Shown: positions 19,450 to 29,131, counted from the stretch's first letter. The stretch: DNA of 64,000 nucleotides from Myxococcales bacterium (GCA_021806645.1 JAJZQX010000009.1:62001-126000), one strand, 5' to 3'. A program made the numbers and translations. Notes: generated by a model from the sequence alone, not told the origin.

Positions 19450-21534
19450 TCAGGTTCCGGGGCTGGGTACGGGACCGCGGGAGGACTCGTCACGCTCCCT
19501 GAACAGCTCCAGCAGCAGGTGCTGGGCGTCAACCTCGATGCTGGCGTCGCCACCGGGCGGCGTCTCCTCCTCCCGGGTGAAGGCGAACTCGCCGTCGCTC
19601 CAGTCGATCAGCTCACGCAGCACCTGCTCGATCTGCTGCCGGCCGGCCTCGCGCACCGCGGCGGCATCGGCCGCCCCGTGCTGGACCAGCCGGTCGGCCA
19701 GGCCGGCATCGACCAGCGTGCCCTCGCGGGCCGGGCCGACCGAGGCCAGGGCCTCGGCGGTGAGCTTGCCGTTGCGGACCAGCAACTCCCCGAGGCTGGG
19801 CGTCGAGGGGGCGGCGGCGCCGGTGATCTTCCCCTTGCGGAAGCGGAACGCCCCCATGCCGCCATGCGAGCTGCAGACGAGCAGGCCGCTTCGCCCCGCG
19901 GTGCGCAGGAACTCGACCAGGTCGGCGAGAGAGAAGACGCTGAGCCGCCCGGAGAACATCGAGTCGAGCCCGGAGAAGGCGGCGCGGGCACCCTGCGGGA
20001 GCAGGGCCGAGTCGCCCACCTCCGGCGCCGTGGCCGTGCCGGAGGTGGTTCTCGCGGCGGGCCCGGGTGCCGGCAAGCCGCCGGCGGCCTTCAGCGCGGT
20101 CGTGGTGCAGCTCAGCCCGAGGGTCACGAGCGCCTTGTCGGAAGGCCCGAGCGGCTGCTTGAGCAGCCACTCGAAGACCTCACGGGCGGGGGCGTAGCGC
20201 CCCAGCTTGACCAGCAGCCAGGCCAGGGCTTCCCGCGCCTGGAAGAAGCGCGGCGAGGCATTGGCGATCTTCTCCAGGGCCTTCAGGTTCTGGCCGGAGG
20301 GGGGGGCGAGGTGGATGCGCAGGAACTCGCCGGCGTCGGCCAGCGAGACCCGCCGCTGGGCCACGGCCTCCAGGAGCATGCGGAGCCGATCGGCGGCGGG
20401 GGAGCGGATGTCCCCCAGCGCCGCCGTGGCCGTGGCCGGGTCCCCCGCCATCACCGCCCGGCTGGCGAGAAAGACCTGCGGCTCGTCCCACGTCGGATCG
20501 GCCTCGCGGGCCTTAACGGCCGCGGCGACGCAGGCGGCTTCATCCCGGGTGGAGAGGATGCGCGCCTCGGCGAGCCAGGACTGGCCGAGGCCCCACTGGT
20601 CGGCCACGCGCTCGAAGCGGCCGCGGGCCTCCGCCAGCCAGCTCAGGGCCTTGTTCTGGTCGCCGCCGCGGGCCAGCAACTCGGCCGCCAGCAACTGGCT
20701 GACGCCCCGCGCCTCGACGTCGAGCTGGCGTGAGAGCGCCAGCGTGTCGCGGACGTGGTCCCTCGCCGCCTCGGCGCCGCCGCTCTGCAGGGCGGCCCGG
20801 GCCGACCAGTAGTGGGCCAGCCACCGGATCGAGCTGTTGGGCTGCGCCTGGCTGGCCAGCTCGGACAAGGTGCGGGCGCCGCCCATCGGGTCACCGGCCA
20901 TGATGCTGCCGATCCCCTCGAGCAGACGCTGCATGGCCGCCTGCAGGGCCGGAGCGGGGAGCGGCTCGCTGCCAGGCACCGGGTCCAGGTCGGCGCCCGC
21001 GTCCACGATGGCCTGCTGGAAGGCGGCGGCGTGGGTCAGGTGGCTGCGGACCAGCGCCCGGCGCAGCGAGCCCCACGGGTCGTCGATGGCCATCAGGCTG
21101 GCGGCGGGAGCGGGTCGAGCCGGGTCAGGGCGAGTGGGTGACGGGGGCTCCACGGCCGGGAGCGAGCCGGTGAGGCCCGACCGCGCCGGGGTCGCCCCGG
21201 TGGCCGGCCGCACCTCGCCTAGCTGCCACGCGTCCAGCGTCTCGATGGTGCGGGCGAGCCGCTTGACCGGGTCCACGTCCACGAAGAGGAAGAGGTCGGC
21301 GCGGACCGCGGTGAGCGTGGTCCGGTGCGGCCCCTTCATCTCGAGCCGGAGCAGCGCTTCGAAGCCGAGGGCCGCACCGGCGGCGCCCAGCTCGGTTACG
21401 GCGACGGCCACCGCGGCCGCCTCGTCGGCGGCAGCGGGGAGTTCCTTGACCGTGGCATGGACCTGGCCGCGCCGATCGGCCAGCAGGGCGCCGCGGACCT
21501 CCACCAGTTCGCCCAGCCGGGGAGGAAGGCTCAT
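19450..21534 (-). CDS. TPR protein with C-terminal DUF4388 (PATAN) domain
   Basis: 694 residues. The first about 100 residues have alternating strands and helices of roadblock-like character; a Pro-rich spacer follows; about 180-500 are helical pairs with TPR-like spacing (for example W-L-A-E-A-R-G-R-F-E-R and R-Y-A-P-A-R-E-V-F-E-W-L-L). Residues 527-694 are a DUF4388/PATAN domain (FSGRLSVFSLADLVEFLRTA, then G-A-F-R-F-R-K-G-K-I). DUF4388 is common in myxobacterial and geobacterial signalling proteins as an interaction module. It is the first gene of the minus-strand signalling locus, opposite the tRNA-Arg. Confidence 0.8.
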   Translation of the reverse strand: MSLPPRLGELVEVRGALLADRRGQVHATVKELPAAADEAAAVAVAVTELGAAGAALGFEALLRLEMKGPHRTTLTAVRADLFLFVDVDPVKRLARTIETLDAWQLGEVRPATGATPARSGLTGSLPAVEPPSPTRPDPARPAPAASLMAIDDPWGSLRRALVRSHLTHAAAFQQAIVDAGADLDPVPGSEPLPAPALQAAMQRLLEGIGSIMAGDPMGGARTLSELASQAQPNSSIRWLAHYWSARAALQSGGAEAARDHVRDTLALSRQLDVEARGVSQLLAAELLARGGDQNKALSWLAEARGRFERVADQWGLGQSWLAEARILSTRDEAACVAAAVKAREADPTWDEPQVFLASRAVMAGDPATATAALGDIRSPAADRLRMLLEAVAQRRVSLADAGEFLRIHLAPPSGQNLKALEKIANASPRFFQAREALAWLLVKLGRYAPAREVFEWLLKQPLGPSDKALVTLGLSCTTTALKAAGGLPAPGPAARTTSGTATAPEVGDSALLPQGARAAFSGLDSMFSGRLSVFSLADLVEFLRTAGRSGLLVCSSHGGMGAFRFRKGKITGAAAPSTPSLGELLVRNGKLTAEALASVGPAREGTLVDAGLADRLVQHGAADAAAVREAGRQQIEQVLRELIDWSDGEFAFTREEETPPGGDASIEVDAQHLLLELFRERDESSRGPVPSPGT

Positions 21535-21761
21535 CGGCGACCTGGCCCGGGGACGGGCCGCTCCGCGGTGGGACGACGCATCGGGGACCCCTGCCTACGA
21601 CGGTGAGGGTGTGCGAACGAAACCGGCGGTGAGGCGACGGTTCGATGGTAACGGATCGGTGCGGCACGTTGTCAACGGGGGCCTGCCGAAACTAAGGTTT
21701 CGGCGAGGCTGGAGGTCGGTGGTATACCGCCGCGGTCCCGCGCGAGCGGGTCGGCTGCACC

Positions 21762-21835
21762 GGTTCCGTAGCTCAGCTGGATAGAGCAACTGTTTCCTAA
21801 ACAGTAGGCCGTGGGTTCGAGTCCCGCCGGGACCA
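21762..21835 (+). tRNA. tRNA-Arg (anticodon CCT)
   Basis: A full cloverleaf can be folded: acceptor GGTTCCG with CGGGACC (one G-T pair), D-stem GCTC/GAGC, anticodon stem ACTGT/ACAGT around loop TTCCTAA, and T-arm GTGGG-TTCGAGT-CCCGC. The anticodon CCT reads AGG arginine codons. The discriminator is A and the 3' CCA is not encoded. Confidence 0.95.
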
Positions 21836-21870
21836 ATCGTGAAGGCAGGGCGTGGCGTGGGAGCCGGAGT

Positions 21871-22896
21871 TCACCACTCCAGCACCACCTTGCCCGACTG
21901 GCCGCTTCGCATGACGTCGAAGCCCTGCTGGAACCGGTCGATGGGGAAGCGGTGGGTGACCACCGCCGAGATGTCCAGCCCGCTCTGCAGCATGGCGACC
22001 ATCTTGTACCAGGTCTCGAACATCTCCCGGCCGTAGATGCCCTTCAGGAAGAGCCCCTTGAAGACCACCTGGCTCCAGTCGATGGCCTCCTGGCCGGGCA
22101 TGATGCCGAGCAGTGCCACCTTGCCGCCGTGGTTCATCACCTCGAGCAGCTGCCGGAAGGCGCGGCCGTTGCCGCTCATCTCCAGCCCGACGTCGAAGCC
22201 CTCCTTCATGCCGAGCTGGCGCATCACCTCGGTCAGCTCCTCGCGGGCCACGTTGACGGTCCGGGTCGCGCCCAGCTTCCCGGCCAGCGCCAGCCGGTAG
22301 TCGTTGACGTCGGTGACCACCACGTGGCGCGCGCCGACGTGGCGGGCGATGGCGGCGGCCATCACGCCGATGGGGCCGGCCCCGGTGATGAGCACGTCCT
22401 CGCCGACCAGGTCGAAGGAGAGGGCGGTGTGGGCGGCGTTGCCGTACGGGTCGAAGATGGAGGCCAGCTCGTCGGAGACGTCGTCGGGGATCCGGTAGAC
22501 GTTGACGGCCGGCAGGCTGAGCAACTCGGCGAAGGAACCGGCCCGGTTGACGCCGACGCCCACGGTGTGGCGGCAGAGGTGGCGCCGGCCGGCGCGGCAG
22601 TTGCGGCAGAAGCCGCAGGTCAGGTGCCCCTCGCCGCTGACCCGGTCGCCCGGCTTGAAGGCCTCCACCTCGGCGCCGACCCGCTCCACCACGCCGACGT
22701 ACTCGTGGCCGACGATCATCGGCACCGGGATGGTCTTGCGGCTCCACTCGTCCCAGTTGTAGATGTGGACGTCGGTGCCGCAGATGGCGCTCTGGCGCAC
22801 CCGGATGAGGACGTCGTGGACGCCCACCGCCGGCTCCGGCGCGTCGCGGACCATCCAGAGGCCTTCCTTCGGCTGCGACTTCACCAGCGCCTTCAT
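21871..22896 (-). CDS. tdh: L-threonine 3-dehydrogenase
   Basis: 341 residues of the zinc-dependent medium-chain dehydrogenase family. Visible: catalytic zinc site with C-G-T-D (about 39-42) and G-H-E, structural zinc cysteines [15 protein letters not shown], and a Rossmann motif G-A-G-P-I-G-V. The Y-N-W-D-E-W segment after C-G-T-D-V-H-I is typical of threonine dehydrogenase. It oxidises threonine to 2-amino-3-ketobutyrate with NAD. It lies 13 bp downstream of kbl, whose product cleaves that intermediate, so the pair forms the threonine-to-glycine route. Confidence 0.95.
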   Translation of the reverse strand: MKALVKSQPKEGLWMVRDAPEPAVGVHDVLIRVRQSAICGTDVHIYNWDEWSRKTIPVPMIVGHEYVGVVERVGAEVEAFKPGDRVSGEGHLTCGFCRNCRAGRRHLCRHTVGVGVNRAGSFAELLSLPAVNVYRIPDDVSDELASIFDPYGNAAHTALSFDLVGEDVLITGAGPIGVMAAAIARHVGARHVVVTDVNDYRLALAGKLGATRTVNVAREELTEVMRQLGMKEGFDVGLEMSGNGRAFRQLLEVMNHGGKVALLGIMPGQEAIDWSQVVFKGLFLKGIYGREMFETWYKMVAMLQSGLDISAVVTHRFPIDRFQQGFDVMRSGQSGKVVLEW

Positions 22897-22909
22897 GTGG
22901 GCTCCTCGG

Positions 22910-24103
22910 TCAGCGGATGACGCCGAGCGCCCGCCCGACCCGGGCGAACGCGGCGACGGCGAGGTCGAGATCCTCGCGGGTGTGGGCGGCGCTCATCTGG
23001 GTGCGGATGCGGGCCTGCCCCCTGGGGACCACCGGGAAGAAGAAGCCGACCGCGTAGACGCCCTCCTCGAGGAGGCGGCGGGCGAACTCCTGCGCCAGCG
23101 GCGCCTCGCGCAGCATCACCGGGATGATGGGGTGCTGGCCCGGCAGCAGCTCGAAGCCGAGGGCCGTCATCCCGGCGCGGAAGTGGGCGGCGTTGGCGCG
23201 CAGCTGCCGGCGCAGCCCGTCGCCCCGCTCCAGCAGGTCGAGCACGTGCAGGCTGACGCCGGCGATGACCGGCGGCAGCGTGTTGGAGAAGAGGTAGGGG
23301 CGGGCCTTCTGGCGCAGCCAGTCCACCATGGCCTGGGAGCCGGCCACGTAGCCGCCGGCGGCCCCGCCCAGCGCCTTGCCGAGCGTGCCGGTGACCAGGT
23401 CCACCCGCCCCATGACGCCGTGGTGCTCATGGGTGCCGCGCCCCTTCTCGCCCATGAAGCCGACCGCGTGGCTGTCGTCCACCATCACCAGCGCGCCGTG
23501 CCGCTCGGCCAGGTCGCAGATGGCCGGCAACTTGGCCAGGTAGCCGTCCATGCTGAAGACGCCGTCGGTGACCACCAGCTTGAAGCGGGCGCCGCCGGCG
23601 TCGGCGGCGACCAGCTGCGCCGCCAGGTCGGCGAGATCACCGTTGGCGTAGCGGAACCGCCTGGCCTTGCAGAGCCGGATCCCGTCGATGATGGAGGCGT
23701 GGTTGAGGGCGTCGCTGATGACGGCGTCCTCCTCGCCCAGCAGCGCCTCGAAGACCCCGCCGTTGGCGTCGAAGCAGGAGGAGAAGAGGATGGCGTCCTC
23801 GAAGCCGAGGAAGGCGGCCAGCCGCGCCTCCAGCGCCTTGTGGACGTCCTGCGTGCCGCAGATGAACCGGACCGAGGAGAGGCCGAAGCCGTGGCGTTGC
23901 AGCGCCGCCTTGCCGGCCTCCACCAGCTCGGGCTGGCCGGCCAGGCCGAGGTAGTTGTTGGCGCAGAGGTTGATGACGCGCCGGCCGCCCGTCTCCACCC
24001 AGGCGCCCTGGGGGCTGGTCAGGATCCGCTCCCGCTTGTAGATGCCGTCGGCTTCCAGCTGGGCCAGCTGCGCGGTGAGGTGGGCGTCGAAGCGAGCGTT
24101 CAA
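22910..24103 (-). CDS. kbl: 2-amino-3-ketobutyrate CoA ligase (glycine C-acetyltransferase)
   Basis: 397 residues, a fold-type I PLP enzyme of the alpha-oxoamine synthase family. The PLP lysine is in the [11 protein letters not shown] segment, with C-A-N-N-Y-L-G-L near residue 50 and [15 protein letters not shown] as cofactor-binding segments. The wording is that of Kbl rather than BioF or HemA. It splits 2-amino-3-ketobutyrate with CoA into glycine and acetyl-CoA. Cotranscribed with tdh and divergent from speA across 115 bp. Confidence 0.95.
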   Translation of the reverse strand: MNARFDAHLTAQLAQLEADGIYKRERILTSPQGAWVETGGRRVINLCANNYLGLAGQPELVEAGKAALQRHGFGLSSVRFICGTQDVHKALEARLAAFLGFEDAILFSSCFDANGGVFEALLGEEDAVISDALNHASIIDGIRLCKARRFRYANGDLADLAAQLVAADAGGARFKLVVTDGVFSMDGYLAKLPAICDLAERHGALVMVDDSHAVGFMGEKGRGTHEHHGVMGRVDLVTGTLGKALGGAAGGYVAGSQAMVDWLRQKARPYLFSNTLPPVIAGVSLHVLDLLERGDGLRRQLRANAAHFRAGMTALGFELLPGQHPIIPVMLREAPLAQEFARRLLEEGVYAVGFFFPVVPRGQARIRTQMSAAHTREDLDLAVAAFARVGRALGVIR

Positions 24104-24218
24104 GGTGGCCTCCCGAGAGAGCGTCCATCTTCTACCGCGTCGCGCCGCGGCGCGCCGGGGCCGAAGAGCGCGCGGCGCCCTTCATTTTTCCGTCGCTCTC
24201 CTGTAATCAGCACGAGAG

Positions 24219-26207
24219 ATGATCCTGCCCGAACCGAGAAGCGACGCGACCACAGCGATGGCCCCGTCGGATTGGTCCATCGAACGCGCCACGCAGTACT
24301 ACAACATCGCCGGCTGGGGAGCCGGGTACTTCTCGGTGAACGAGAAGGGGCACGTGGTGGTCCACCCCCACGGGCAGCCCGGCCCGGTCATCGACCTGAT
24401 GGACGTGGTCGAGGACATCCGGGAGCGGAACATCGGCTTCCCGTGCGTGGTCCGCTTCCAGGACGTGCTGCGCGCCCGGGTGAGGCAGATCAACGAGTCC
24501 TTCGCCCGCTCGGTGGCCGAGCAGAACTACGCTGGCCGCTACTTCGGCGTCTACCCCATCAAGGTGAACCAGATGCGCGAGGTGGTCGACGAGATCGTCG
24601 ACTCCGGCGCGCCCTACCACTACGGGCTGGAGGCCGGCTCCAAGGGCGAGCTGCTCATCGTGCTGGCGATGAACACCGACCCCGAGGCGCTCACCATCTG
24701 CAACGGCTACAAGGACGAGGAGTACCTGCGGCTGGCGCTGCTGGGGCGCAAGCTGGGGCGCAAGGTGATCGTGGTCATCGAGAAGCTCTCCGAGCTGCCG
24801 GCCCTCCTGAAGATCGCCGACGAGATGCAGGTCGAACCGATGATCGGGCTGCGGTCCAAGCTGACCACCCGCGGCACCGGGAAGTGGGAGGGCTCCTCGG
24901 GCGACTTCGCCAAGTTCGGGCTCACCATCCCGGAGCTGATCCACGCCGTGCGCATCCTCAAGGAGGCCGGCAAGGAGCAGTGCGCCAAGCTGCTCCACTT
25001 CCACGTCGGCTCGCAGCTCACCGAGATCCGCGTGGTCAAGGACGCCGTCAACGAGGGAGCCCGCGTCTACGCCAAGCTGCGCAAGATGGGGCTGCCCATC
25101 GAGTACTTCGACGTGGGCGGCGGCCTCGGGGTCGACTACGTCGGCACCCGCATGAGCGACCACTCCTCCTCCATCAACTACTCGATGGACGAGTACGTGG
25201 ACGACGTCGTCTACAGCCTGCAGCGCATCTGCGGCAACGAGGGGGTGCCCGAGCCGCACCTGGTCTCGGAGTCGGGGCGGGCCATCGCCGCCCACCACAG
25301 CTGCGTCATCATGAACGTCTTCGGCCACATCGAGATCGGCTCGGCCGAGGAGATCGCCGCCGCCTCGGTGCCGCAGCCGGGCGAGGCCAAGATCGTCCGC
25401 GAGATGCGCGAGATCGTGGCCGCGCTCACGGCGCGCAACCGCGCCGAGGCCTACCACGACGCCGCCGCCAAGAAGGAGGAGGCGCTCCAGATGTTCAAGC
25501 TGGGGCTGCTCGGGCTGGAGGAGCGCGCCGTGGTCGAGTCGCTCTTCTGGAAGCTGGCCCGCGGCATCGCCGAGATGAACCGCGGCAAGAAGCGGCTGCC
25601 CCGCGAGACCAGGGATCTGGGCGACAAGATCGCCGACCAGTACCTCGCCAACTTCTCGCTCTTCCAGAGCGCGCCCGACCACTGGGCCTTCGACCAGCTC
25701 TTCCCCATCATCCCGCTGCACCGGATGGGCGAGGCGCCGACGCGCGACTGCACCATCGTGGACGTGACCTGCGACTCGGACGGCAAGATCGACCGGTTCA
25801 TCGAGGGCGACGGCGTGGACGAGACGCTCTCGCTCCACGCGCTCCGGCCCGGGGAGCCGTACTTCCTCGGGATGTTCCTGACCGGGGCCTACCAGGACAT
25901 CCTGGCCGACATGCACAACCTCTTCGGCCGGGTCAACGAGATCCACGTCTTCGCGGACGACGAGGACCCCGAGGACTTCTACATCGAGGAGTACATCCCG
26001 GGAGAGACCATCGCCAAGGTGCTCTCCCGCGTGCAGTACGAGCCCTCCGACCTCTCCCGCCGCGTCAAGAACGAGCTCGACCAGCGCATCAAGGACGGCA
26101 CCATCCGGCCCAAGGACGGCGTCTCGCTCTCCGACTTCTACGAGACGGTGATGAAGGGGTACACCTACCTGCTCGGTTTCGAGACGGAGCGAGGGGACCC
26201 CGAATGA
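24219..26207 (+). CDS. speA: Biosynthetic arginine decarboxylase
   Basis: 662 residues, the usual length of bacterial SpeA. The barrel begins with Y-Y-N-I-A-G-W-G-A-G-Y-F and V-N-E-K-G-H-V; the PLP lysine lies in Y-F-G-V-Y-P-I-K-V-N-Q; H-F-H-V-G-S-Q and G-G-G-L-G-V-D-Y are phosphate-binding loops, and V-D-V-T-C-D-S-D-G carries the conserved active-site cysteine of the second domain. The product is agmatine, the first step of the arginine route to putrescine. A second ATG at 24258 is an alternative start. No agmatinase gene is adjacent. Confidence 0.95.
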   Translation: MILPEPRSDATTAMAPSDWSIERATQYYNIAGWGAGYFSVNEKGHVVVHPHGQPGPVIDLMDVVEDIRERNIGFPCVVRFQDVLRARVRQINESFARSVAEQNYAGRYFGVYPIKVNQMREVVDEIVDSGAPYHYGLEAGSKGELLIVLAMNTDPEALTICNGYKDEEYLRLALLGRKLGRKVIVVIEKLSELPALLKIADEMQVEPMIGLRSKLTTRGTGKWEGSSGDFAKFGLTIPELIHAVRILKEAGKEQCAKLLHFHVGSQLTEIRVVKDAVNEGARVYAKLRKMGLPIEYFDVGGGLGVDYVGTRMSDHSSSINYSMDEYVDDVVYSLQRICGNEGVPEPHLVSESGRAIAAHHSCVIMNVFGHIEIGSAEEIAAASVPQPGEAKIVREMREIVAALTARNRAEAYHDAAAKKEEALQMFKLGLLGLEERAVVESLFWKLARGIAEMNRGKKRLPRETRDLGDKIADQYLANFSLFQSAPDHWAFDQLFPIIPLHRMGEAPTRDCTIVDVTCDSDGKIDRFIEGDGVDETLSLHALRPGEPYFLGMFLTGAYQDILADMHNLFGRVNEIHVFADDEDPEDFYIEEYIPGETIAKVLSRVQYEPSDLSRRVKNELDQRIKDGTIRPKDGVSLSDFYETVMKGYTYLLGFETERGDPE

Positions 26208-26307
26208 GCGGAACCGCGACCTCCCGTCCGAGCTATACCCAATCGGTCACCGCCCCCGGGCCCGCCGCTCCGGCGAGGCTCAGGGGCCGCAACCTAGGAG
26301 CGCCACC

Positions 26308-26508
26308 GTGGCCGTCTACAAGAAGATCGAGATCGTCGGGACGTCGAAGGTCAGCTTCGCCGAGGCCGTCAAGGTGGCGGTCGCCGAGGCCGGCAAGTCG
26401 CTGCGCCACATGAGCTGGTTCGAGGTCGTGGAGCAGCGCGGCAGCATCAAGGACGGCAAGGTGGACGACTTCCAGGTCACCGTGCGGGTCGGCTTCAAGG
26501 TGGAGTAG
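26308..26508 (+). CDS. Dodecin-family flavin-binding protein
   Basis: 66 residues with the full dodecin pattern: V-Y-K-K-I-E-I-V-G-T-S at the first strand, a helix A-V-K-V-A-V-A-E-A-G-K-S-L, then W-F-E-V-V-E-Q-R-G and a last strand D-F-Q-V-T-V-R-V-G-F-K-V-E. Dodecins form hollow dodecamers that bind and buffer riboflavin or FMN in the cytoplasm. The GTG start has an AGGAG site seven bases upstream. Monocistronic between speA and a convergent hemerythrin-like gene. Confidence 0.92.
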   Translation: MAVYKKIEIVGTSKVSFAEAVKVAVAEAGKSLRHMSWFEVVEQRGSIKDGKVDDFQVTVRVGFKVE

Positions 26509-26526
26509 GGGCCCCGGCGCCGCGCC

Positions 26527-26949
26527 TCACCCGAGCCGGCCGGCGAGCGGATAGAGCTCGATGTCCTCGGCCGCGATCCGCTCAGCGAGCGCGCGCAGCA
26601 GGGCGCGGGCGTCGACGCGGAAGCCGTCCGGGTCGGCGGCGATGGCGTCGGGCCGCAGCCAGGCGCGGAAGAAGGCGTCGGCGCTGGCCTTGAGCCCGCC
26701 CATCGAGTCCCTGAAGCGCGTCGCCACGGATCGCACCCTGGGGTCGGCGCTGGCGAGAAACGCCGGATAGAGGCCGCGGTCCTCCATTTGCAGGTGGACG
26801 GTGAGCTTGCCCGAGATCTGGACCAGATGGTTCCGGGCGGCCTCGGCGGAGTGGGCGAACCGCGGTCCGGCCAGCTCGGACTCGAGCTCCGCCGCCGCGC
26901 GAAGCAGATCGGCGTGCTGTCGCCAGTAGAGCTCGAGGCCGAAGTTCAC
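26527..26949 (-). CDS. Hemerythrin HHE-like helical protein
   Basis: 140 residues from a GTG start; four long helices with the HHE pattern: Y-W-R-Q-H-A-D-L-L near the N-terminus, N-H-L-V-Q-I-S-G-K-L-T-V-H-L-Q-M-E-D in the second helix, and A-E-R-I-A-A-E-D-I-E-L-Y-P near the end. The histidine and acidic ligand spacing supports a di-iron or related site, though the last helix has fewer histidines than classic hemerythrins. Possible oxygen, NO or iron sensing; not assignable. A run of codons upstream of the GTG overlaps the promoter side of tRNA-Sec and is not counted as coding. Confidence 0.7.
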   Translation of the reverse strand: MNFGLELYWRQHADLLRAAAELESELAGPRFAHSAEAARNHLVQISGKLTVHLQMEDRGLYPAFLASADPRVRSVATRFRDSMGGLKASADAFFRAWLRPDAIAADPDGFRVDARALLRALAERIAAEDIELYPLAGRLG

Positions 26950-26997
26950 GGCCGCAGCATAGGCCCATGTGGGTCGGACCGGAACACCACGCGGTGA

Positions 26998-27099
26998 TGG
27001 CGGCAGGACAAGGGAATCGAACCCTCCAGCAGCGCCTCTCAGCACCACTCACCGGTTTTGAAGACCGGGCCCGGCACCAGCCCAGGACGCCCTGCCGCC
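26998..27099 (-). tRNA. selC: tRNA-Sec (anticodon TCA)
   Basis: The minus strand folds into a selenocysteine tRNA: extended acceptor GGCGGCAGG pairing with CCTGCCGCC, anticodon stem CCGGT/ACCGG around loop CTTCAAA (anticodon TCA), a long variable arm, and T-arm GAGGG-TTCGATT-CCCTT. The total of about 102 nt fits the oversized Sec class and no other isoacceptor. The 3' CCA is not encoded. Its presence means the genome can decode UGA as selenocysteine; selA, selB and selD are not in this window. Confidence 0.93.
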
Positions 27100-27156
27100 G
27101 TCCGGTGTACGGGAGGGGCCGCGGCGGGTCAAGCGAGCAGTCAACTCGCGCCGCGG

Positions 27157-28752
27157 TCAGGTCGGCGCCTTCGAAGGGCGCGCGGCGGCGGCGGCCTGGC
27201 CGTGCTCCTCGCCCCAGATGGAGAGCACCACCGTGGCCCGCTCGTGCGGCATGGCGGCGCGCGGCGAGCGGAAGCGCTCGACGGGCGAGTAGTAGCCGAA
27301 GTTGGAGGCGCGGCTGGTGTAGAGGCAGGCGTAGTCCTCCACCTGCTCGCCGAAGCGCGAGTTCTCGTTCCCCTCCTTGAAGATGAACCCCCAGGTCGGG
27401 TTGACGCCCGTCTCGATGGCGCGGGCCAGCGCCTCGATGCGCTCTCCGGCCGCGCGCAGCGCGCCTCGCAGCTGGTCCAGCTCCTGCCGGATGCGCTGGA
27501 CCCGCTCCTCGAGCCCGGACGCGTCGCCGTTCCCGCGCCGCTCGCGCCGCCGCTCCGCCTGGTTGAGCGCCGTCCGGTGTGAGGCCACGGCGTCCTCGAG
27601 CTGGGTGCGGATCCCCTCCACCCGGGCCAGCTCGCCGAGCTCCTCGCGGTGGCCGTCGAGCCAGTCGAGCTCTCGCTCCAGCTCCTCGACGACGAGCGCG
27701 GTTCTCCAGAGCGAGCTCTTCCGCGAGCGGAGGATGTCGCCGTAGATGTGGTCGCCAACGTAGAGCACCCGATCGCCGCCGATTCCGAGCAGCTCCTCCA
27801 GCCGGGTGAGATCGCCGCCCTGGTAGAGCTTGCCCCGGTCCAGCGAAGCGGCCTCACCCGCCGGCGTGCCGTCGGGGCGGAGCAGCAGCAGCGGCCGCCG
27901 CTCGCCGAAGAAGCCGGGCTTGCCGGCCCCGGTGACGATGGCGTCGAAGTAGCTGCGCCACGAGGCGTACTCGGGCAGCACGCCGTCGAGGACGTGGCGC
28001 ATGACCGCGTCGGTGTAGTCGGCGAAGGAGTTGGTGAGCAGGAAGAGCCGCTTGCCGCCGGAGCGGAGCTTGTGGAGGGCCGGCCCCAGCTCCGGGTCCC
28101 GCACCAGGTAGCGGGGCAGGTCGGCCAGCACCAGCCGCTTCAGCGACCCGTCGCGGTGGACGGTGTCGATCGACTCGCGGATCTGGTCGTAGAGCCGCGC
28201 GTAGTCCACCTCGTCGCCGGTCCGTTCCAGCAGCTCGATGGTCTCGGCGAAGAGGCAGCCCTCCGGGAGGGCGAAGAGCGTGTCGAGCCAGGCGAAGCGC
28301 GGGGAGCCGAGGTGGATCTTCTCCTCGCGGTAGAGCTTGTGCAGCGCCGCGTGGGGAATGGGGCGGCGGCCATGCACCCCGCGTCCGACGTGGTTGTGCC
28401 GGTCCATCTTGAAGAGGTTGCCGTGCAGCTTGTCTACCACCACCCCGCGGATGACGAAGTCGGGATCATAGGGGACGTCGCGGAGTCCGGCCGGATAGCC
28501 GAAGCGGTTCACCATCAGCTCCGCGGTCATCCGGAAGGCCAGCGCCTCCATCTGGCGGAGCTGGTAGATGGCCAGCGTGTAGTCCATGTCGAAGCCGACG
28601 GCCTCGATCTTGTCCATGCGCAGCGTGCGGTTGACGAAGACCTGCCGCGCCGCCGGCACCTCGCGCCGGCCGGTGACCGGCTCGGCCAGCAGCCGCACGA
28701 TCTCGGGGGACTCCCACGCGGGCGGCGCCGGTGGCGGATGCTCGGTCGTCAT
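27157..28752 (-). CDS. HAD-family purine 5'-nucleotidase (IMP-GMP type)
   Basis: 531 residues. HAD motif I is F-D-M-D-Y-T-L-A-I-Y, as in cytosolic 5'-nucleotidase II (NT5C2) relatives; L-F-L-L-T-N-S is motif II and Y-V-G-D-H-I-Y-G-D-I the metal-binding motif IV. A 110-residue charged coiled coil (about 360-450) interrupts before a conserved C-terminal strand region with N-E-N-S-R-F and Y-T-S-R-A-S-N-F. Expected activity is dephosphorylation of purine nucleoside monophosphates in the cytoplasm. It is convergent toward the tRNA-Sec gene and divergent from the zinc-ribbon gene. Confidence 0.88.
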   Translation of the reverse strand: MTTEHPPPAPPAWESPEIVRLLAEPVTGRREVPAARQVFVNRTLRMDKIEAVGFDMDYTLAIYQLRQMEALAFRMTAELMVNRFGYPAGLRDVPYDPDFVIRGVVVDKLHGNLFKMDRHNHVGRGVHGRRPIPHAALHKLYREEKIHLGSPRFAWLDTLFALPEGCLFAETIELLERTGDEVDYARLYDQIRESIDTVHRDGSLKRLVLADLPRYLVRDPELGPALHKLRSGGKRLFLLTNSFADYTDAVMRHVLDGVLPEYASWRSYFDAIVTGAGKPGFFGERRPLLLLRPDGTPAGEAASLDRGKLYQGGDLTRLEELLGIGGDRVLYVGDHIYGDILRSRKSSLWRTALVVEELERELDWLDGHREELGELARVEGIRTQLEDAVASHRTALNQAERRRERRGNGDASGLEERVQRIRQELDQLRGALRAAGERIEALARAIETGVNPTWGFIFKEGNENSRFGEQVEDYACLYTSRASNFGYYSPVERFRSPRAAMPHERATVVLSIWGEEHGQAAAAARPSKAPT

Positions 28753-28845
28753 CGGTGGTCGAGCCTACACGCGGACGGGCCGGTCCGCGCGTATTCGTGC
28801 CCCCCGGAAAGTTGCGCCGCGCCCGGCCGGGTCTACGCTCGCCAG

Positions 28846-29076
28846 ATGGCTCGCCGCACCGCCGCGCCCCCCTCCGTCGCCGCACTGATCACCCGCCTCG
28901 AAGGGTTGGAACAGCGGGTCCTGCAGCTGGAGACGGGCCGGGTCGGGCCGGGGGATGGCCGGGCCGCGGTGGCGAAGCGCACCCGCACGGTGCGCCGGTG
29001 CCCCGGCTGTGGCCTGCCGCTGCGCCGCCGGAACGGGCGCTGCGCCGCCTGCAAGCGGCCGCTCGACTCGATCTGA
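28846..29076 (+). CDS. Small zinc-ribbon protein
   Basis: 76 residues. A predicted helix (ITRLEGLEQRVLQLE) precedes a basic segment and a C-terminal zinc ribbon CPGC...CAAC with only about fifteen residues between the two cysteine pairs. Cytoplasmic; may oligomerise through the helix and bind nucleic acid or protein through the ribbon. The ATG is chosen because wobble GC becomes consistently high from there. No recognised family. Confidence 0.65.
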   Translation: MARRTAAPPSVAALITRLEGLEQRVLQLETGRVGPGDGRAAVAKRTRTVRRCPGCGLPLRRRNGRCAACKRPLDSI

Positions 29077-29131
29077 AGGCTGGCGCCGGCCGGTTGGACC
29101 GCCGCCCGGCCCGCGGCTATGGTCCTCGGAA

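Noticed and set aside
26527-27052. Extension of the hemerythrin-like gene across the tRNA-Sec 3' end
   Set aside because: The extra codons lie in the tRNA gene and lack coding bias; GTG 26949 begins the helical protein.
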